Shown here piece after piece: positions 14,377-14,864 of a DNA stretch of 14,864 nt; within the stretch, counting starts at the first letter, position 1; every line of letters starts with the position of its first letter. A program made the translations under genes and the position numbers. The DNA is from Akkermansiaceae bacterium UBA985. Its GTDB lineage: Bacteria > Verrucomicrobiota > Verrucomicrobiia > Verrucomicrobiales > Akkermansiaceae. The stretch is from assembly GCA_002292185.1 (NCBI GenBank), contig DBBL01000068.1, positions 1 through 14,864 of the forward strand, written 5' to 3'. The notes under the pieces are model-generated. The model saw nothing but the letters and a program-made list of their open reading frames with translations. It made no database searches and was not told where the DNA came from.

Positions 14377-14864
14377 ATGCAATGCCCATATTGCCAGACA
14401 CCATTAACAGAAACTTCTCAAGAATGCAGCTACTGCAGCCTATCATTGCAAGGCGCTAATAGCCTAATGGGTCCGGTTCCACGTCTCACTGCGGGACTTA
14501 ATGACACCCTCTCAGTTCTAAAGAAAAAAGCTCAAAGCAAAACCACCAAGTCTTTGACCAAGCTCGGTCAGCGCTTTCCTCAGGTGAGAATGCACATCAT
14601 CATCAATAAGTTTGACCCTAAGTATCCTCTCTCTACCCATCTTTTCTGGCTCTTCAACCAGGGATCTTTATGCACCAGTGATCGCAAAGGCGGCAAAAAC
14701 CACTCCATTTTACTAGGTCTGGATCCAGCCCAAGGGCGCAGCGGACTTATCGTCGGTTATGGACTGGAGCCATTTTTACCTCAAAAAGCACTCGACCACG
14801 TGCTTGAAAAAGCGCAACCATTACTCAGCAAAGGCAATTACAGTGAAGCCATTCCAGCCATCAT
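14377..14864 (+). CDS. Zinc-ribbon TPM-domain protein (3'-truncated by window end)
   Basis: The 162 codons in view begin MQCPYCQTPLTET, with CPYC (C3, C6) and CSYC (C17, C20) forming a four-Cys zinc ribbon. An in-frame ATG at 14356 would add seven residues, but the CPYC start at 14377 is more natural. After a linker (about 28-65) comes a TPM domain (Psb32/founding proteins of phototroph and methanol dehydrogenase): RFPQVRMHIIINKF, YPLSTHLFWLFNQG, NHSILLGLDPAQGRSGLIVGYGLEPFLP and ALDHVLEKAQPLLSKGNYSEAI. TPM domains in other proteins are often exported and some have phosphatase activity. This one has no signal peptide in view, and the Cys ribbon suggests the cytoplasm. The protein continues beyond the window, so a C-terminal membrane segment cannot be excluded. 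Confidence 0.8.
   Translation, partial: MQCPYCQTPLTETSQECSYCSLSLQGANSLMGPVPRLTAGLNDTLSVLKKKAQSKTTKSLTKLGQRFPQVRMHIIINKFDPKYPLSTHLFWLFNQGSLCTSDRKGGKNHSILLGLDPAQGRSGLIVGYGLEPFLPQKALDHVLEKAQPLLSKGNYSEAIPAI

Overview
The window looks like chromosomal housekeeping DNA from a Gram-negative bacterium of the PVC group, most likely Verrucomicrobiota. The evidence is a secreted DUF1080 (3-keto-disaccharide hydrolase-type) protein, lipoproteins of the BamD-like and LptE families that imply an LPS-bearing outer membrane, a Sua5-type two-domain threonylcarbamoyl-AMP synthase, and moderate GC. The phylum is inferred from gene content and style, not from a marker gene. I see no CRISPR array, transposase, prophage gene or defence island.

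Layout. Positions 1-137 hold no gene. They contain a fragment resembling the 3' end of a tRNA, a strong plus-strand terminator-like hairpin and a second inverted repeat. On the minus strand follow a CAP/SCP-domain lipoprotein (808-1359) and rnhB (138-755). An intrinsic terminator sits between them and overlaps the rnhB start. On the plus strand come a TPR lipoprotein resembling BamD (1571-2524), lptE (2584-3087), a short rsmI (3116-3787) and a small two-helix membrane protein (4046-4444), closed by a terminator at 4479-4522. The minus strand then carries a nucleotide-synthesis cluster transcribed purE > pyrR > pyrB > pyrC (7828 down to 4539). Upstream of it, on the same strand, are a secreted DUF1080 protein (7975-8754), murJ with a large extra domain (8805-10787) and a Sua5/TsaC protein (10836-11879). 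A divergent gap leads to plus-strand aroK (12074-12643) and a long-chain polyprenyl diphosphate synthase (12741-13742). A minus-strand hypothetical gene (13772-14236) and the start of a zinc-ribbon/TPM-domain gene (14377 to the window end) finish the window.

How the genes work together. PurE serves purine synthesis, PyrB and PyrC catalyse steps two and three of UMP synthesis, and PyrR is the matching uracil-sensing regulator/phosphoribosyltransferase. The BamD-like protein and LptE point to outer-membrane protein and LPS assembly. MurJ and the polyprenyl synthase belong to envelope and isoprenoid lipid metabolism, AroK to the shikimate pathway, and RsmI and Sua5 to rRNA and tRNA modification. 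No gene-free stretch exceeds 300 bases; the largest are 3788-4045 and the divergent gaps 1360-1570 and 11880-12073. These are AT-rich in places and I could not assign firm promoters in them.

I did not find a clear undescribed multi-gene system. The points most worth a second look are the extra soluble domain inside MurJ, the rnhB start codon embedded in its neighbour's terminator, the tRNA 3'-end fragment at the left edge (possible integration scar), the PurE His-to-Ala substitution, and the cytosolic-looking zinc-ribbon TPM protein.
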